Of a stretch of 64,000 nt of DNA, positions 25,609 through 37,015 are shown in pieces. How positions within the stretch are numbered: the first letter of the stretch is position 1; the number at the start of each line of letters is the position of its first letter. Below the pieces are notes generated by a model. It ran no database searches, was not told the origin of the DNA, and saw only the letters and a list, made by a program, of their open reading frames with translations. Source of the stretch: Chrysoporthe austroafricana (lineage: Eukaryota > Ascomycota > Sordariomycetes > Diaporthales > Cryphonectriaceae). The position numbers were made by a program, and so were the translations under genes. Location: assembly GCA_001051155.2 (NCBI GenBank), contig JYIP02000005.1, forward strand, positions 4,340,001-4,404,000, in the 5' to 3' direction.

Positions 25609-25899
25609 ATATAGCTAAATATATTATTATTTAAATAAACTACCCTTTCTTATTTACGTATTCGTAAATAATTTATGCTTCTTTTAAGCTTAAATTAATA
25701 ATAGATATAATTGCTATTATATTATAAACGAACGATTAGCATAAAGCTTAAAATTGGAACAAATTCGCTTATTTCGGTTTCGCGATTTGAATATAGCAAT
25801 AGAAGCTTACCGGAAAAATTATATTACTTATATAGCGAAATTCGTTATAGATATTAATAGCTAATCTATTCTAATAATAAGATATATAATTCCCGGACT

Positions 25900-28800
25900 G
25901 GTATAAAACTTAATATTAAGCCTTCTTTTCTTATATTACTATAGAATTATTTTAAGCTTGAAAGAAAATTAGATATCTATCGGAGCAGCTTAAAGCTTAT
26001 TAATTAAGGAATGCTAAATACGAAAAGGGATATTGCAAATATTAAAGCTATCGGAAATATAATTTCGCTTAATTATCGACTAAATACGAGAAAAAATTCT
26101 TAATATTAAGCTAATAGCTATAAGCCTAGCCGAAATTACGCAAATCTTGCAAATAAATCGAGAAATACCGGATACGGAATCGGAATGCAAATTGCCAGAA
26201 GAATTCCAGAACTTTTCGATATTATTTGATAAGGACAAGGCATCCGGTCTTTTGCCTTATTAAAATTACAGAATAGGACTAATTCCCCTTTCCGCTTATT
26301 AAACAAATTTTGCATTCCTTATCGAATTGCTATTAATTTACGAAACTCGATATAAAGGCAGCTTTCTACCGAATACGTATTGCTATAAAACAAGAATACT
26401 TTACTGCTTTTCGGATTCATTTCGGGCTATTCGAATAATTAATATATTTATTCGGGCTAATTAGTATTCTAGCAATATTCTAACGCTATATTAATAGTAT
26501 TTTAAGCAATATATTAAACGATTTCGTAACCGCTTACCTGAATAACTTTCTTATTTTTTTATCTAGCTCGAAAACGAATTATATTAATAAAGTTCGCAAA
26601 ATATTATAACGTTTGTAAAATGCTAAATTATATTTGAACTTAAAGAAATGCGAATTTGCAATTATAATAATTAAATATCTGGATTTTATTATTACGGCTA
26701 GGGAAAATATTAAAGCTGATTTGGAAAAAGTCCGAATAATTGCTAAATAGCAAGCCTTTCGGAAAATACGAAATATACAAAACTTCTTAAGTTTCGCTAA
26801 CTTTTACCGGAACTTTATTACGGGTTTTTCGGAATTAATTAACCTTTTGGTTCGGCTTACTAAAAAAGGAGTCCCGTTTATCTAGTTACCGGCAGAAAAA
26901 GCAGCATTCGAAACTTTGAAAGCAACTTTCATTTCGGCCTTTATCTTAATTCAATAGAATACCGATCTGGATATAATAATCAAAACGGATTGCTCGAATA
27001 TAGTATTGGAAAAATATTTATTATAATATAATCGGAATAGTATTTTGAAACTTATTACTTATTATTTATAATGCCTTTTAATACTATAACGAAATTATAT
27101 TATTTATAATAAGGAACTGCTAGCAATCATTTCTTGCTTAAAAACGTAATTAATAGAATTGCGGAATATATACTAGCCATTTATAATCTTTTCGGATTAT
27201 AAAAGGTTAAAATACTTTATTAAGCTATAGCTTATATTCGAATGCTAGGCTAGATAAGCCGAAACCTTTTCCCTATTCAATTTCCATTTTCAATATAAGC
27301 CGGGATTGCAAAGATTGAAACCCGATATTTTATCGCGCCAGGCATAAGATAAACTGGAAAATAGCTAATAGATCTTACGAATACTATAACCTATTACGAT
27401 ATTACTTATCCGGGCCCAAATTATAATCGAACCGGCTTTGCCCGGGAACGCATCCTTATTTCAGAATAAGTCTTTAAGAACCTTATAGGATAAGGCAGTC
27501 CGGAAAGACGTTATATATAAATAACGGAAGTAAGCAATTCTCGAAAGAATGCAATCGTTCCCAAAATCGGCAGAAATAAAGGAATAAATTAGGAACTATA
27601 CATTAAATGCGCAAAGCGCTTTGCAATTCAAGAAGCGCTTATAGCTACCGAAATAGGAATTGCTTACTATACGTATTTTCTAGCAAATATACGAATCGCT
27701 ATTACTGGAATATTCGGGGAAAAATGCAACTTTCCAAATCTTATAACGAGATTATTATTAGGATAGAATATTACAAAATATAAGATAATTCCTGAAATCC
27801 TATAATATTTGCTAGCAAGTAATATTTTCCTATCGGCTATAGCAAAAATTATTTTAACCGCTACTAATAGCAAATAAGTTCTAATTTTAGATTTCGGTTA
27901 ATTTTATAATAGACTTGCTAGCAATAGAAAGCGGTCTATAATATATAATAATCTTAACCGATTGCTTATCGAAATACGTTTAATTAAAAGCAATATATTC
28001 GATATTAGCCGAAACGTATGCTGCGTAATTCCGTAATTATTAATAGCATTTTTATAGCTTCTTTAATTCTATTATTAGCAATCGCAATTCGGATTAAGTA
28101 AAAGCTTTCTAGTTTATATTATATTAGCTAATTAATGCAAAATAGCTTTTATTAATAGCTTATTATTCCGAAATAAATAGCAAAATAAAACGAATAAATT
28201 AGGACAGAAATATTTGCGAATTTATATAATTTTCTCGCAAATTAATTAGGTAAGCTATTTACCGGCTTGCTAATTAGCTCTGAATAATTACAATTCGTTA
28301 GCAATCGGGATAAGCCCGAATTTATTATTAAACGGCTTTAATATATTGCCGATTTTGCAAATCGTAACGGATAATATATTACGAACGAATATTAAAAGAT
28401 AGGCTATTGCATTCTTAAATTATTTTCGAACAAATATAAACTTAGTATAAATAGCAATCGCATTCGTATAATAATAGCAAAAAGCTAATACGAATCGATA
28501 TTAATATCTTGCAAAAAAATTTAAAGTTAGGAATAAAATATAGCTAAGCTTATAAAATATCAAGACAAATCGATTTAGTAAGAAATTCAACTAGCTATAC
28601 GATAAATATAAAATTATAGCTATCCTATTGCTATTTACAATTATACTAAATATACTAATAAGGATATACCCGACCTTTTATATAGAATTAATAAAATAGT
28701 ATATTATAAACCGATTGCCATTTTAATAGCATTCCGATATTAAACCAGGTCCGGTTTTAATCCTGTTTAATAAGAATAAAATATTAAGAAAAGAATACGT

Positions 28801-28990
28801 AATAGAAGAGATATTAATAGCTAAAAACGCGAAAAGGAAAAGCTGCTATTATATAATATTGATAAAGTAGCAAGGATATAATATCCTTTCGTAATAATAG
28901 CTGGAAATAGCAGAGAATATAAAGGTTCTGGATAAGTTCGAAACGAAATGGGGCGATATGCGTTTCAATAATGGACCGGCTAAGCGCAAA
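25900..28990 (+). pseudogene. E2 pol remnant: reverse transcriptase, RNase H, integrase, chromodomain-like tail
   Basis: Plus-strand blocks appear in order. Reverse transcriptase at about 26,350-26,600 has the usual 'KxAF..R.....E' and 'FGLxxxxAxFQRYIN' surroundings and YLNNFLIF at 26,535-26,558, where YLDD is expected, so both Asp are lost. At about 26,640-26,960 is the connection region, followed by an RNase H segment with KTDCSN near 26,980. An integrase segment near 27,888-28,010 reads ISVNFIIDLLAIESGL and then LTDCLSKYV. A chromodomain-like segment at about 28,845-28,940 has YYIILIK, a TAG where Trp is expected, and QGY. Stops are TAA/TAG and the frame shifts in places. The pol region is complete in layout but dead. 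Confidence 0.75.
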
Positions 28991-30817
28991 ACGCGCAGCA
29001 GAAAAAACTTTATTTACTTAGCAAACCGGGAAAACCCCGAAATAAGGGACGGGCAGCATATAAGCATGCTAAAATAATTGAAAAAGCAATACGAAATTAT
29101 AAGACTAACGAAACAAAACAAATAAAGGCCTAAAGCCGAAATAGCGCATTTTCTATATAGAAAACTAAATTACGATCTTATTAAATCCCAGAAAACCTCG
29201 CCCAAAATATATCTTATATACGGATTGAATATTGCATTCCTATAATAAATATTAAAGTATATAATATACTTATAAGACTTAAGACGAATAGGAAAAACGC
29301 TTATTAGATTAAGCGGAAAGGGAAAATATCTTTTCCGGGCTAACGGAACGAGAGCGAGCTGGCTTTACGATACGAGCGCAAAAGGCGGGAATAACGAAAA
29401 GGCCGGGGCAAGACGGGCCGGCAACGGCATACGAAGCTAAGCGTATCGAAGTCGGAGCAATTCGGGCCAGTAATTAGCTTATTTCCAGTAGCAAATTATT
29501 CTGGGCTTGTTAATCGGCCCGATATGTCTTTTCGGTATAGCGGGCTTGCTTGTATAATTAGGCTAAGCCGGCCTCGATAAAGTTAAAACCCTGCTGGAAA
29601 GTATCGGCAAGCTGGTTAGCAATATTGCCGACTTAATATAAAGAGGTAAATAGGCGATAGACGACCTAGTCGTCCTTGCTAGTAGCGAAAGGGATAAGCT
29701 GGCTATAAGCCGGGATGGAAGCGCTAGCGGCAAGGGCGATATCGGGAGCATATTGACATACGGAAATAAAAGAAACAATAGCGGGAATAGCGGAAAAGGG
29801 CTTATTCTGGGTTATAGCAAAAGCCCGCTAGAAATAGCGAACGGCCTGGTTAAAGGCTGCCGAGAAGACCGTATTATAGCTAAGGATACTTTTTTGCTAT
29901 TTCCGGGCTAGGATTTCGATATAGCTGCTATCTTCCTAGATAGCAGCAAGGAAAGACCGGATAAACTAATACAATATTTTGCTGCCCGCAAGAAAATATA
30001 TTGCTTAAATATACTTAGTTTTTTTCGGGCAGCAAATATTGCAAGACTTATTGCAGCTAACGACCGTACAAATAAGCAGCTTATTAGTATTAATAAGCCG
30101 GATAAAATAAAAGAAATACGGGAAAAGTACTTTTTCGGATATAGCAGCATTTTTATTATCGGAATTGCTAATAATCAGATAATTACTAATAGCTTAATAA
30201 CCTTAAAGTATATATTAGCTATATCGGATACGATATATAAAAAGATTGGGATATATTAATATGCGCTTATTTTGGATTTGGAGCTGTTAGGGCAGCGGGG
30301 CGGGTTGCTATTAAAAGCGCCCATAGCAGCTATACTAGTATTGCTATTAAATATATTATCGAGACCGGCTATTATAAGAGGCTAAATTAGCAAAAGATAG
30401 GGATAAAGGCATAATCGTTTCGTATTTACTAATAATTGCGATATAGGGAAGAAATAAGACTGGAATATAGCCGAAATAAGAATGCATATATATATTATAA
30501 GAAAGGGAAAGAAGGTACGAGACGGTATTGGCGAAAGACGGTACGTAATATATGCGTGCGTATTATAGAAAAGGAAAGAAGAAAAGAGCGATTGTAAAAA
30601 AATACGATAAATGTACTAGCAATTTAAATAAGGGCTGCGCTATAGCAAAGGCGCTAGCGAAAAAGGCATGTAATGCGAGGACCGCAATACGATAAGGGGC
30701 CGAGCCGTTACCGAGCGATACAGGAGCAAAAAGGCCATTACAATACCAGATTAATACTAGTAGCCCTAGCAGATTTTACCGAAACAGTACCGAAACGGCA
30801 GCAGGAAAAGAAGGCTA
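28991..30817. other. E2 3' non-pol region
   Basis: These 1.8 kb between the chromodomain-like tail and the 3' LTR include a patch less AT-rich than the rest of E2 (about 29,330-29,900 and 30,280-30,820). Frames of 70-80 codons exist on the minus strand (29,563-29,778 and 29,908-30,150) but look like shadows. By analogy with E3 an antisense accessory gene could once have been here. I cannot find a Cys motif in it. Confidence 0.4.
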
Positions 30818-31038
30818 TATTATAGGCCCGATCTTATAAGCTCGTACTAGATAAGTATAGGGCAACCGGCAAGGGCTTATACTTAGAGCCGACTTTTGGA
30901 AGCAGTAGGGCTTATCTTGCACATATTAGCGGCCAGACTATAAGAAACTAACTACTTTTCTTTCTTCCTTTCCGTACTGCAATTTATACTACCAATTAAG
31001 CACTTACTTACAATCGTACAATAAGTCGGACCTTTACA
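30818..31038 (+). repeat. E2 3' LTR (221 bp)
   Basis: It starts TATTATAGGCCCGATC and ends GACCTTTACA, retaining the terminal CA. It is the partner of 16,702-16,922 and is followed by the right target duplication ATTAG (31,039-31,043). Confidence 0.85.
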
Positions 31039-31482
31039 ATTAGCAATAAATTGTCGATAAATAATTATAATATCTCTTATAAGAACGCTATTTTTACAGA
31101 AGCCGATATCTTATAAAACTGATATTCTTATAGAAATCGATACTTTATAAAGCCAATACCTTTACAGAAACTGATATCCTATAGGACCGATACTCTTACA
31201 AGAGCCGTTGCTCTATAAAGCCGATAGTCGAAACCCGATTATGCAGCAAAAGCGTGCAAAGCGTAGCTACTAATTGATAGTAAATGTATTGAAATATATT
31301 ATAAAGCATAGTTTTCCTAAGAAAGTAAATTACGCTAAAAGCCTATTAGGGCATTATATAAGCCCCCCGGTAAGAGTATAGCATTTACTTAGTAAATTCA
31401 TTGCGTATTTACTAGGGGATTTACTATAGATTTACTAGACGAATCTATTATAAATTTACTACGTTTATAAGTTTTGCTATCA
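31039..31482 (-). repeat. Right part of the E1 LTR split by E2
   Basis: It continues the LTR cut at 16,701. It contains the GCCGATATC-type sub-repeats (31,080-31,240), the GCCCCCCGGTAAGAGTATAG block and the GTTTTGCTATCA edge at 31,482. Removing E2 and one target copy restores the order seen at 4165-4638. Confidence 0.8.
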
Positions 31483-31977
31483 ATTATTGAAATATTAAGA
31501 AATAAAGTTTTAATATTATTTATTTATTAACTTTTCTTCTTTTAATTATTTGAGCTTTTTATATTATTTATATATATATTTATATATTATTATAGAGCTT
31601 ATTATTTATATCTTTATTATATTAATTATTTGTATATATATACTTATATAAAAAGTCTTTTAAATATAAGTATTTATAAGCGGTAAGGCTATTACTTATA
31701 TATAAGATAATACTTAAATTTACGACTGAAAAGCTATAATAATCTATTTAATAAATATCCCGTCCTTATATAACCGGCTTTTCAGTTAAGCTCGATAGGA
31801 TCGATACTAATTCCATTAATCCCACTGGATCGATGTCGATCCTATCGATCCAGACCCTAACCCTTGCTTACGTAAGCGTTGGTTGGTTCTGCAGCTAAGC
31901 CTGAAAATCCCGGCACCGAGTGGGCCGTTCTGGGTAGCTTTAGTGCCGTACCCTGGTTTGCATGTTGGTTCATAACA
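31483..31977 (-). repeat. Solo LTR related to the E3 LTR, at the compartment edge
   Basis: The right part (about 31,850-31,977) shares GACCCTAACCC, GCTTACGTAA and the end GGTTCATAACA with the E3 LTR. The left part shares AAGTATTTATAAGC, GGCTATTA and GTCCTTATAT blocks but is AT-rich. The right edge is firm (31,977, the complement of TG). The left edge is not visible; 31,483-31,640 is simply AT-rich with nothing recognised. No internal element sequence follows, so it is a solo LTR or a truncated copy. It includes a small inverted repeat built on GGATCGAT (31,797-31,853). Confidence 0.55.
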
Positions 31978-33599
31978 GATTAAAATTGCAACCTTGCTTA
32001 CGGTTAAAGGTACATCGCGCCAATCTCCTCGGGCACCACCCCAGTCCCTACTCCGCCTGCCTGCCGGTGCCAGCTCCACCTCGAACTCCAACAGAGCTCA
32101 AGCGCCGGCTCGGTTTTTCCCTTCCGACTCCACCTCAAATTTTCTTTGCCCATCGAAACAAGAACTTCACATCCCTTGCGTATTTTTTCACCTTTGCTTC
32201 TTCTTCTCCCCGCCGTCTTTCCGCGCGAGATGTGCCGCACCTCAAGGTATGTATGTCAACCCCCCTCCCCTCCGCGCGACATCGTTGCTGTGACGAACAA
32301 ATACGAGCAATCCAAATCTTACAAGCATCCATGGGGACTCTATCATCTCTAGAATTACCCTGAGCAACAAGACACCATTACGCATTTGCAGCCGCTAACA
32401 TCTGCGCGACTGCTGGCTGACGAGATCAACAGACAAGTGTTGTGTCGTGCCTGCGGCCGTTGCACTCTCTTGCGCGCTGGATGCCATTGGTTTTGCTTCA
32501 CTAAAAGGTTCGTGTGCTTCCTCGATGTCTTACAAACACCCTCCCTCCGTCCGTGTGATGATAGAACACATCAAGGGATTCCTCGAACCGAAGACCAATG
32601 TGGACTGCATGTTTCTATAAGTTTCAGCCTTGTCTGAACGGACAAAAAAAAATCAATACAACTGTTGTGCTTAAATCCTGTCGTCGACGACGTGACGCTA
32701 ACGCCTATCGCTTCCAGGTACTTTCTTCCTCCAGACTGCAGGTCTCTGATTTCCTTAAGCCATATGACGAGATTTTGAACGAACGGGCGGACAGAACGAG
32801 GCCTGTTTGGCTCGTCTCGTCAAAAGCAGGGCTGTACACCTTGTGAGGCTTGTCCAAATGGGTCATCTTGTTGAGGCTTCGTCATCTGATCATGCTCCAT
32901 CTATCGTCTTCTGGTTGCCCAAAACATACGAGTTGTGCAGCTGGCTGACTTTGAGCGCGATAGGTAGTCATGATTCCACTTGTCTCAGCCAACCCTTCTT
33001 TTTCAGCAATGTGATGAACGTTATTCACACTGTTTGATCCATGCCTTTGGCGGGAGATGAACATACACACACAAAATCTGATTTAATGAGGTCCGTCCAG
33101 CCTGCCTTGACAAGGAGTCCGATCTTTGCTAATTTGGCCGCAGCCTGACAGCTGTTCTGTATCACTGAGCTTTGTTTACACTTCTGAGCCGACGACGGGC
33201 TGACCATGTTACGTGACAGGTAACAAATATATATCAATAACGCCATATCTATACTATTTCTGTAAGTCCACTCTCTTGTTTGCCATGGTTCCGCCTCCCC
33301 TTTCGGATGATACCCATTTTACTGCTGTTTTATACTGAGTTCATCGTGACGATACAAAATTTTCACCTTGGAGAACTGACAAGGAAATTTTGTGCATAGA
33401 ATACACTGGGCATTTGATAGATCTAAGCTAACGAGTCCGCCCCAAACAGTTATCTCGCACTTCAGGGACTGCCGGTGCAAGTTCTATGTATTCGAGTAGT
33501 CTAGAGGGAATCACTATATCTACGATGCACTACTAGTCCCAGTCATCTCGAATCTGTTCCATGTCTCTTGTGTACCACGATCCTGCTCTGCATACCATA
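31978..33599. other. Intergenic region downstream of the PI-PLC gene
   Basis: Base composition is ordinary here. Several frames of 60-130 codons overlap on both strands at 31,962-32,640, but none has intron signals, a recognisable domain or a favoured strand. It separates the repeat block from the first gene and may hold the PI-PLC 3' UTR (from 33,599 leftwards). I see no RNA gene. Confidence 0.5.
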
Positions 33600-35009
33600 T
33601 TATTTCTTCAGCTGCAATCTCGCATTCCAGCCGACGATGCACCTGAGAAGGTCCCAGTCACCCTCCTGGCCTACCCAGTCGGTGACTACGATACCGGTGC
33701 CGGCGTCTCCAACATCAAGTTCCGTCGGGCCCTTACCCTTCTCAGCATGCCTTACGCAGAGATACTCGATGATGGAGGGATTGACTTTGGCAGCAATATT
33801 CTCGGGCCAGCAGCTAGCGTTGAAGAAATTGCTCGCGCTCAAGAAGTTGATAAAGAAAGGGAGAGGCGCCACCCCGGGTGCCAGTTCTGAATCGGCAAAG
33901 GTCTGCTGGCACGCCCTCTCGAGATGACACCGAGCCATGTCGATCTTCTTCTCGATATTGGTGCTCTGATCCACCTCGTAGAAATCCTGCACCCGCATTA
34001 ACCCACTTCCTGTGGGTTCGTCCGCGCAGTTATCGGGCCACGCAGCCGCATCGAGCCCCCAGCCCTTGCCCCCGTGCTCGTTCTGTAGCGCGCCGTCGAT
34101 GTTAAACCGTCGTATTAGGACAATCCTACCCCTCGTCTCCCCTAGGCTCGGTATTCTCGGCTCCGTGAACCACCTTCGCGAATCGTCACCACCACAGTAG
34201 CGCCTGAAGAGGTATTGCGAGAGCTGCTGGTCCGAGCCCCTGCCCGTACCCTCCCTCTTGACGCTCATCAGTAACGTCTCGGAGGGGTTTGCATCCAGAA
34301 AGGCGTACAGATCCTTCAGCATGTCGCTGAAGTACTTGTTGCCTGTAAGGGAGATGGGGAAGACGCTGTGCACCAGCGCCAGCTCGTCGTTGTCCTTGTT
34401 CACGTTGACCCGGATATCCAAAAATCGCACTCCGTTGTCCAATTGCTCCCGCACGGAGACCGCTTGGCACCGCACCGACGGCAGAGCCACGTAGCAGGTC
34501 GGGCTGTTGTGCGTCCCAGGGATGGACAGCATCGACAAAGGGTACTCGTCACGGAGCTCGCTCATCCAGCTCGCGAGCGCCGCGGAGCTGAAGATGGTCA
34601 ACTGCCCACCCCGAGCTGTGTACACCGCCGTGAGTTCCAGCGGTGCGCCGTCCGACTTCCTCATCACTTGGGACCGTGGGCTGGGGCCTGGGCATTCCAC
34701 GACGTATTTGTGCTCCGTCCTAGGCGTCTGGAAGGTGAGCCGCATGACCTCGCGGCTAGGGTCTGCTGCCCGGATGTCCGTCACCTTCGCCTCGAACGGG
34801 AGCGCGACTATATCATCCACATCTCGCCGGTCGTTCGGCTCTTGGCCCTCCTTGGGGGACGGGTTTATAGTATTGGACGAGTTAAAGAGGCCAGTGACGG
34901 TCCGTCCTAGCTTAGCTAGACCCCAATTCTTCGATGACCTTTGGAATCGTTCTATAGTCTTCAACTCGAGGGGGTTGATCGTGACGTTCCGGATGGTGAG
35001 TGAAGCCAT
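33600..35009 (-). CDS. PI-PLC X-domain phospholipase-like protein
   Basis: This is a single-exon protein of 469 residues. The PI-PLC X domain starts near residue 150: the first catalytic His lies in PGTHNS (His167), followed by the EQLDNGVRFLDIRV block and the second His in LVHS (His214). A DANPSETLLMSVKRE segment comes later. This is the layout of small bacterial-type phosphatidylinositol-specific phospholipases C, which cut phosphatidylinositol or glycosyl-PI without needing PH, EF-hand or Y domains; none of these is present. The first 140 residues are unlike the catalytic domain and may be a beta-rich N-terminal part. There is no signal peptide at the chosen start (MASLTIRN), so a cytosolic or membrane-face location is likely. 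It is the first gene after the repeat block. Enzyme class is well supported; the substrate is inferred. Confidence 0.9.
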   Translation of the reverse strand: MASLTIRNVTINPLELKTIERFQRSSKNWGLAKLGRTVTGLFNSSNTINPSPKEGQEPNDRRDVDDIVALPFEAKVTDIRAADPSREVMRLTFQTPRTEHKYVVECPGPSPRSQVMRKSDGAPLELTAVYTARGGQLTIFSSAALASWMSELRDEYPLSMLSIPGTHNSPTCYVALPSVRCQAVSVREQLDNGVRFLDIRVNVNKDNDELALVHSVFPISLTGNKYFSDMLKDLYAFLDANPSETLLMSVKREGTGRGSDQQLSQYLFRRYCGGDDSRRWFTEPRIPSLGETRGRIVLIRRFNIDGALQNEHGGKGWGLDAAAWPDNCADEPTGSGLMRVQDFYEVDQSTNIEKKIDMARCHLERACQQTFADSELAPGVAPLPFFINFLSASNFFNASCWPENIAAKVNPSIIEYLCVRHAEKGKGPTELDVGDAGTGIVVTDWVGQEGDWDLLRCIVGWNARLQLKK

Positions 35010-37015
35010 TGCAACGGCACTGGACCTCCGTGAGCGATAGGCGAGGTCTAAGACCGCACCGCCTCCAGAGGTGTGTGGTATAGCTCCGAGTAGTTTCTCT
35101 TCAGACTCTCACGAATTTACTTGACCTAACTTTAACCGGCAAGTCCTGCAGATCAGCCCAATGCTGGGTCAGGCGGTATTCCTTAGACTTTGTTGATATC
35201 CTCCAACCCTGGTCAGGGGCCGTCTTTTCGCCATTTGATGACGGCAGCGATCATTGGCTACGGGAGCTAAGTAGTGGGGCTCTTTCTGGGCATCCAGCCC
35301 ATCATCTCAGGAGCGACAACGACAAGACGCATCTCACTTACTAGTAGAAGCAAATGCTCAAGTGCAGAGTCTCATCTGGACGCTCGGTATTCCGCCACAT
35401 TCCTCACATTGCTTATAAGCCAGCAGCCCGGACCACGCAAAAGCTAATCCAACCTCTTAAGGCTTGCGGTGGAGATGACAACGACCTGGAGCAGCAGCAG
35501 CGCTAATATCACCGACGAGGAATACAGACCTTGAGATGTACACGTTATTGTTATGCTCAACGACATGGTACACCCCCGCTACACGGATATTTGGCCGTCT
35601 ATGAAGTGGAATCGTCAGCAGCTGCTCATATGCAGGAGGTCCTGCACGAGCGCGCTTCTCTGGTGGGTTTGCCGCGTCTGATTCAGCAAACAGGCCCGGC
35701 GACAGGTGGATAGGCAAGCCCAGTCCCTACGCCTCTGTCGCGAGGCTGTCTGCTCAACAGGTCCACGGGGTGGCCAGTAGTGAATCATGGCGCGGCGGCG
35801 CTCCCTGTGACGAGAACTCCTGAATCTTCTTTATCGGGATCTTACGCGCTAAGCCGCTCTACTAGAGACATCTGTCGGGTACTAGCTTCATCAATGTTGT
35901 ATTTATATGTGTGTTGTCTATGATTAGCAGGTGAATCCAGAACTGCAAGCTGAGTCTGAGTCGCTACCTTCATAGAAAGAACCTCCGCTGTGTCCTAACT
36001 CGTTGACCAGTGCAGCAGGCAAACTCTCCAATTCCCAGCGTATCAACTCGGGGTAGTATCTCCTGAAGGTGTTCAAAGTCGAGGACTTTCATTCCTTAGT
36101 CCGTGACGAGAAACTTGTAGCGAAGAGCTCCTGCTGGACGCCGAGGTCGCGGTGGTCGACGGGCGGGCGAGGAAATTGTGTCGGTCCACATCCCCATGTG
36201 CAAGCCCTAGTTCGTAGAGTTTCCCTGGAGCGGCCTCGTCGGCGCTTAGATCCTGGATGGAAGCTTTCTAACAGAAAATCCACGATGCGTCTATTCTTAT
36301 AGATATCGGCGAGAAAGCGCGGGGCTACTCCAGCATCCTTAAACGGGATTTGGATGCCAGCAGTTGCAATGTGGATAAGGATTTGCCAACAGACTGCAGC
36401 CAAAGGTGCTGAAGTCAGAAATATAGCCGTGGATATCCGGCAGTAGCAAGGGCACCGGGGCTGCTATATTACTATATTGAAGCTGCGGGAGCGGCAGTGT
36501 ATGTCTGGTGGTCGTCTGACGCAAGATGGACCTCAAATATGATCTAGCGTGAAGGGAGTGACGGGACCCTCTTCTGGGACTAGGGATTGGGTGTATATGG
36601 AGTATCACGTACGGAACAACGGAAGCGCCCCCTTCCACGCACATAGGCATGCCGTAGGTTCCTTCAAGAGTCTGAGATAGCAATGAAAATTTGTGTTGGA
36701 ATAATAACCTGCAACCTAAGGCTCTTATATTCCGGTTCAACGGTGTCCACGCACAGATGAGAATGGTAGAACATTGTGTTTCTCCCCAAAGCCACGGGGT
36801 ATATTGCGGCGACATCATCAAAAAGTCCTCAACTCCAGCAACTCCAAGCAAAAAGCTTGTGCTTCGAAGCTTGAGACGACCATCAGCTAGTTGATCGGCG
36901 GCTTTAGTCTGTCACCCAAAGCCCTCATCAAAGCCCTCTGCCCAACGTACACGGCGACGTCCCTTCTCTGGTTGTCATGGCCCACGGCTTTGACCGGCTG
37001 AACCCATTTGGCTTG
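35010..37015. other. Intergenic region with unsupported short frames
   Basis: This includes the presumed PI-PLC promoter (35,010-35,450). Frames at 36,339-36,851 and 36,089-36,403 on the minus strand have no recognised domain, no neighbouring exons with matching phase and no clear codon preference. They may be remnants of a lost gene, but the sequence does not prove it. I see nothing else here. Confidence 0.45.

Larger units (their letters stand above)
16702..31038 (+). mobile_element. E2: Ty3/gypsy chromovirus-type retrotransposon nested in an E1 LTR
   Basis: E2 is bounded by two 221-bp LTRs (16,702-16,922 and 30,818-31,038) and flanked by ATTGG (16,697-16,701) and ATTAG (31,039-31,043), a 5-bp target duplication differing by one G-to-A change. 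Gag (about 17,230-18,288) and pol (about 25,900-28,990) both read on the plus strand and are separated by the insertion of E3. Without E3 the element is about 7 kb, a normal gypsy size. Integrase is followed by a chromodomain-like segment. Many CAA/CAG/TGG codons are now stops, so it is inactive. Confidence 0.85.

Noticed and set aside
18608..31866. CCCTAACCC runs suggesting telomeric DNA
   Set aside because: Only one or two units occur, at equivalent positions of related LTRs (18,608, 25,500 and 31,857); there is no tandem array.
1..31977. AT-rich half as mitochondrial DNA or a centromere-specific array
   Set aside because: Ty3/gypsy LTR elements, target duplications and RIP-type mutations explain it; no mitochondrial genes are present and no satellite array is seen. 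A centromere or telomere-near location is still possible.
36339..36851. 170-codon minus-strand frame as a gene
   Set aside because: No domain, no credible context for the start, and no coding bias compared with the flanking DNA.
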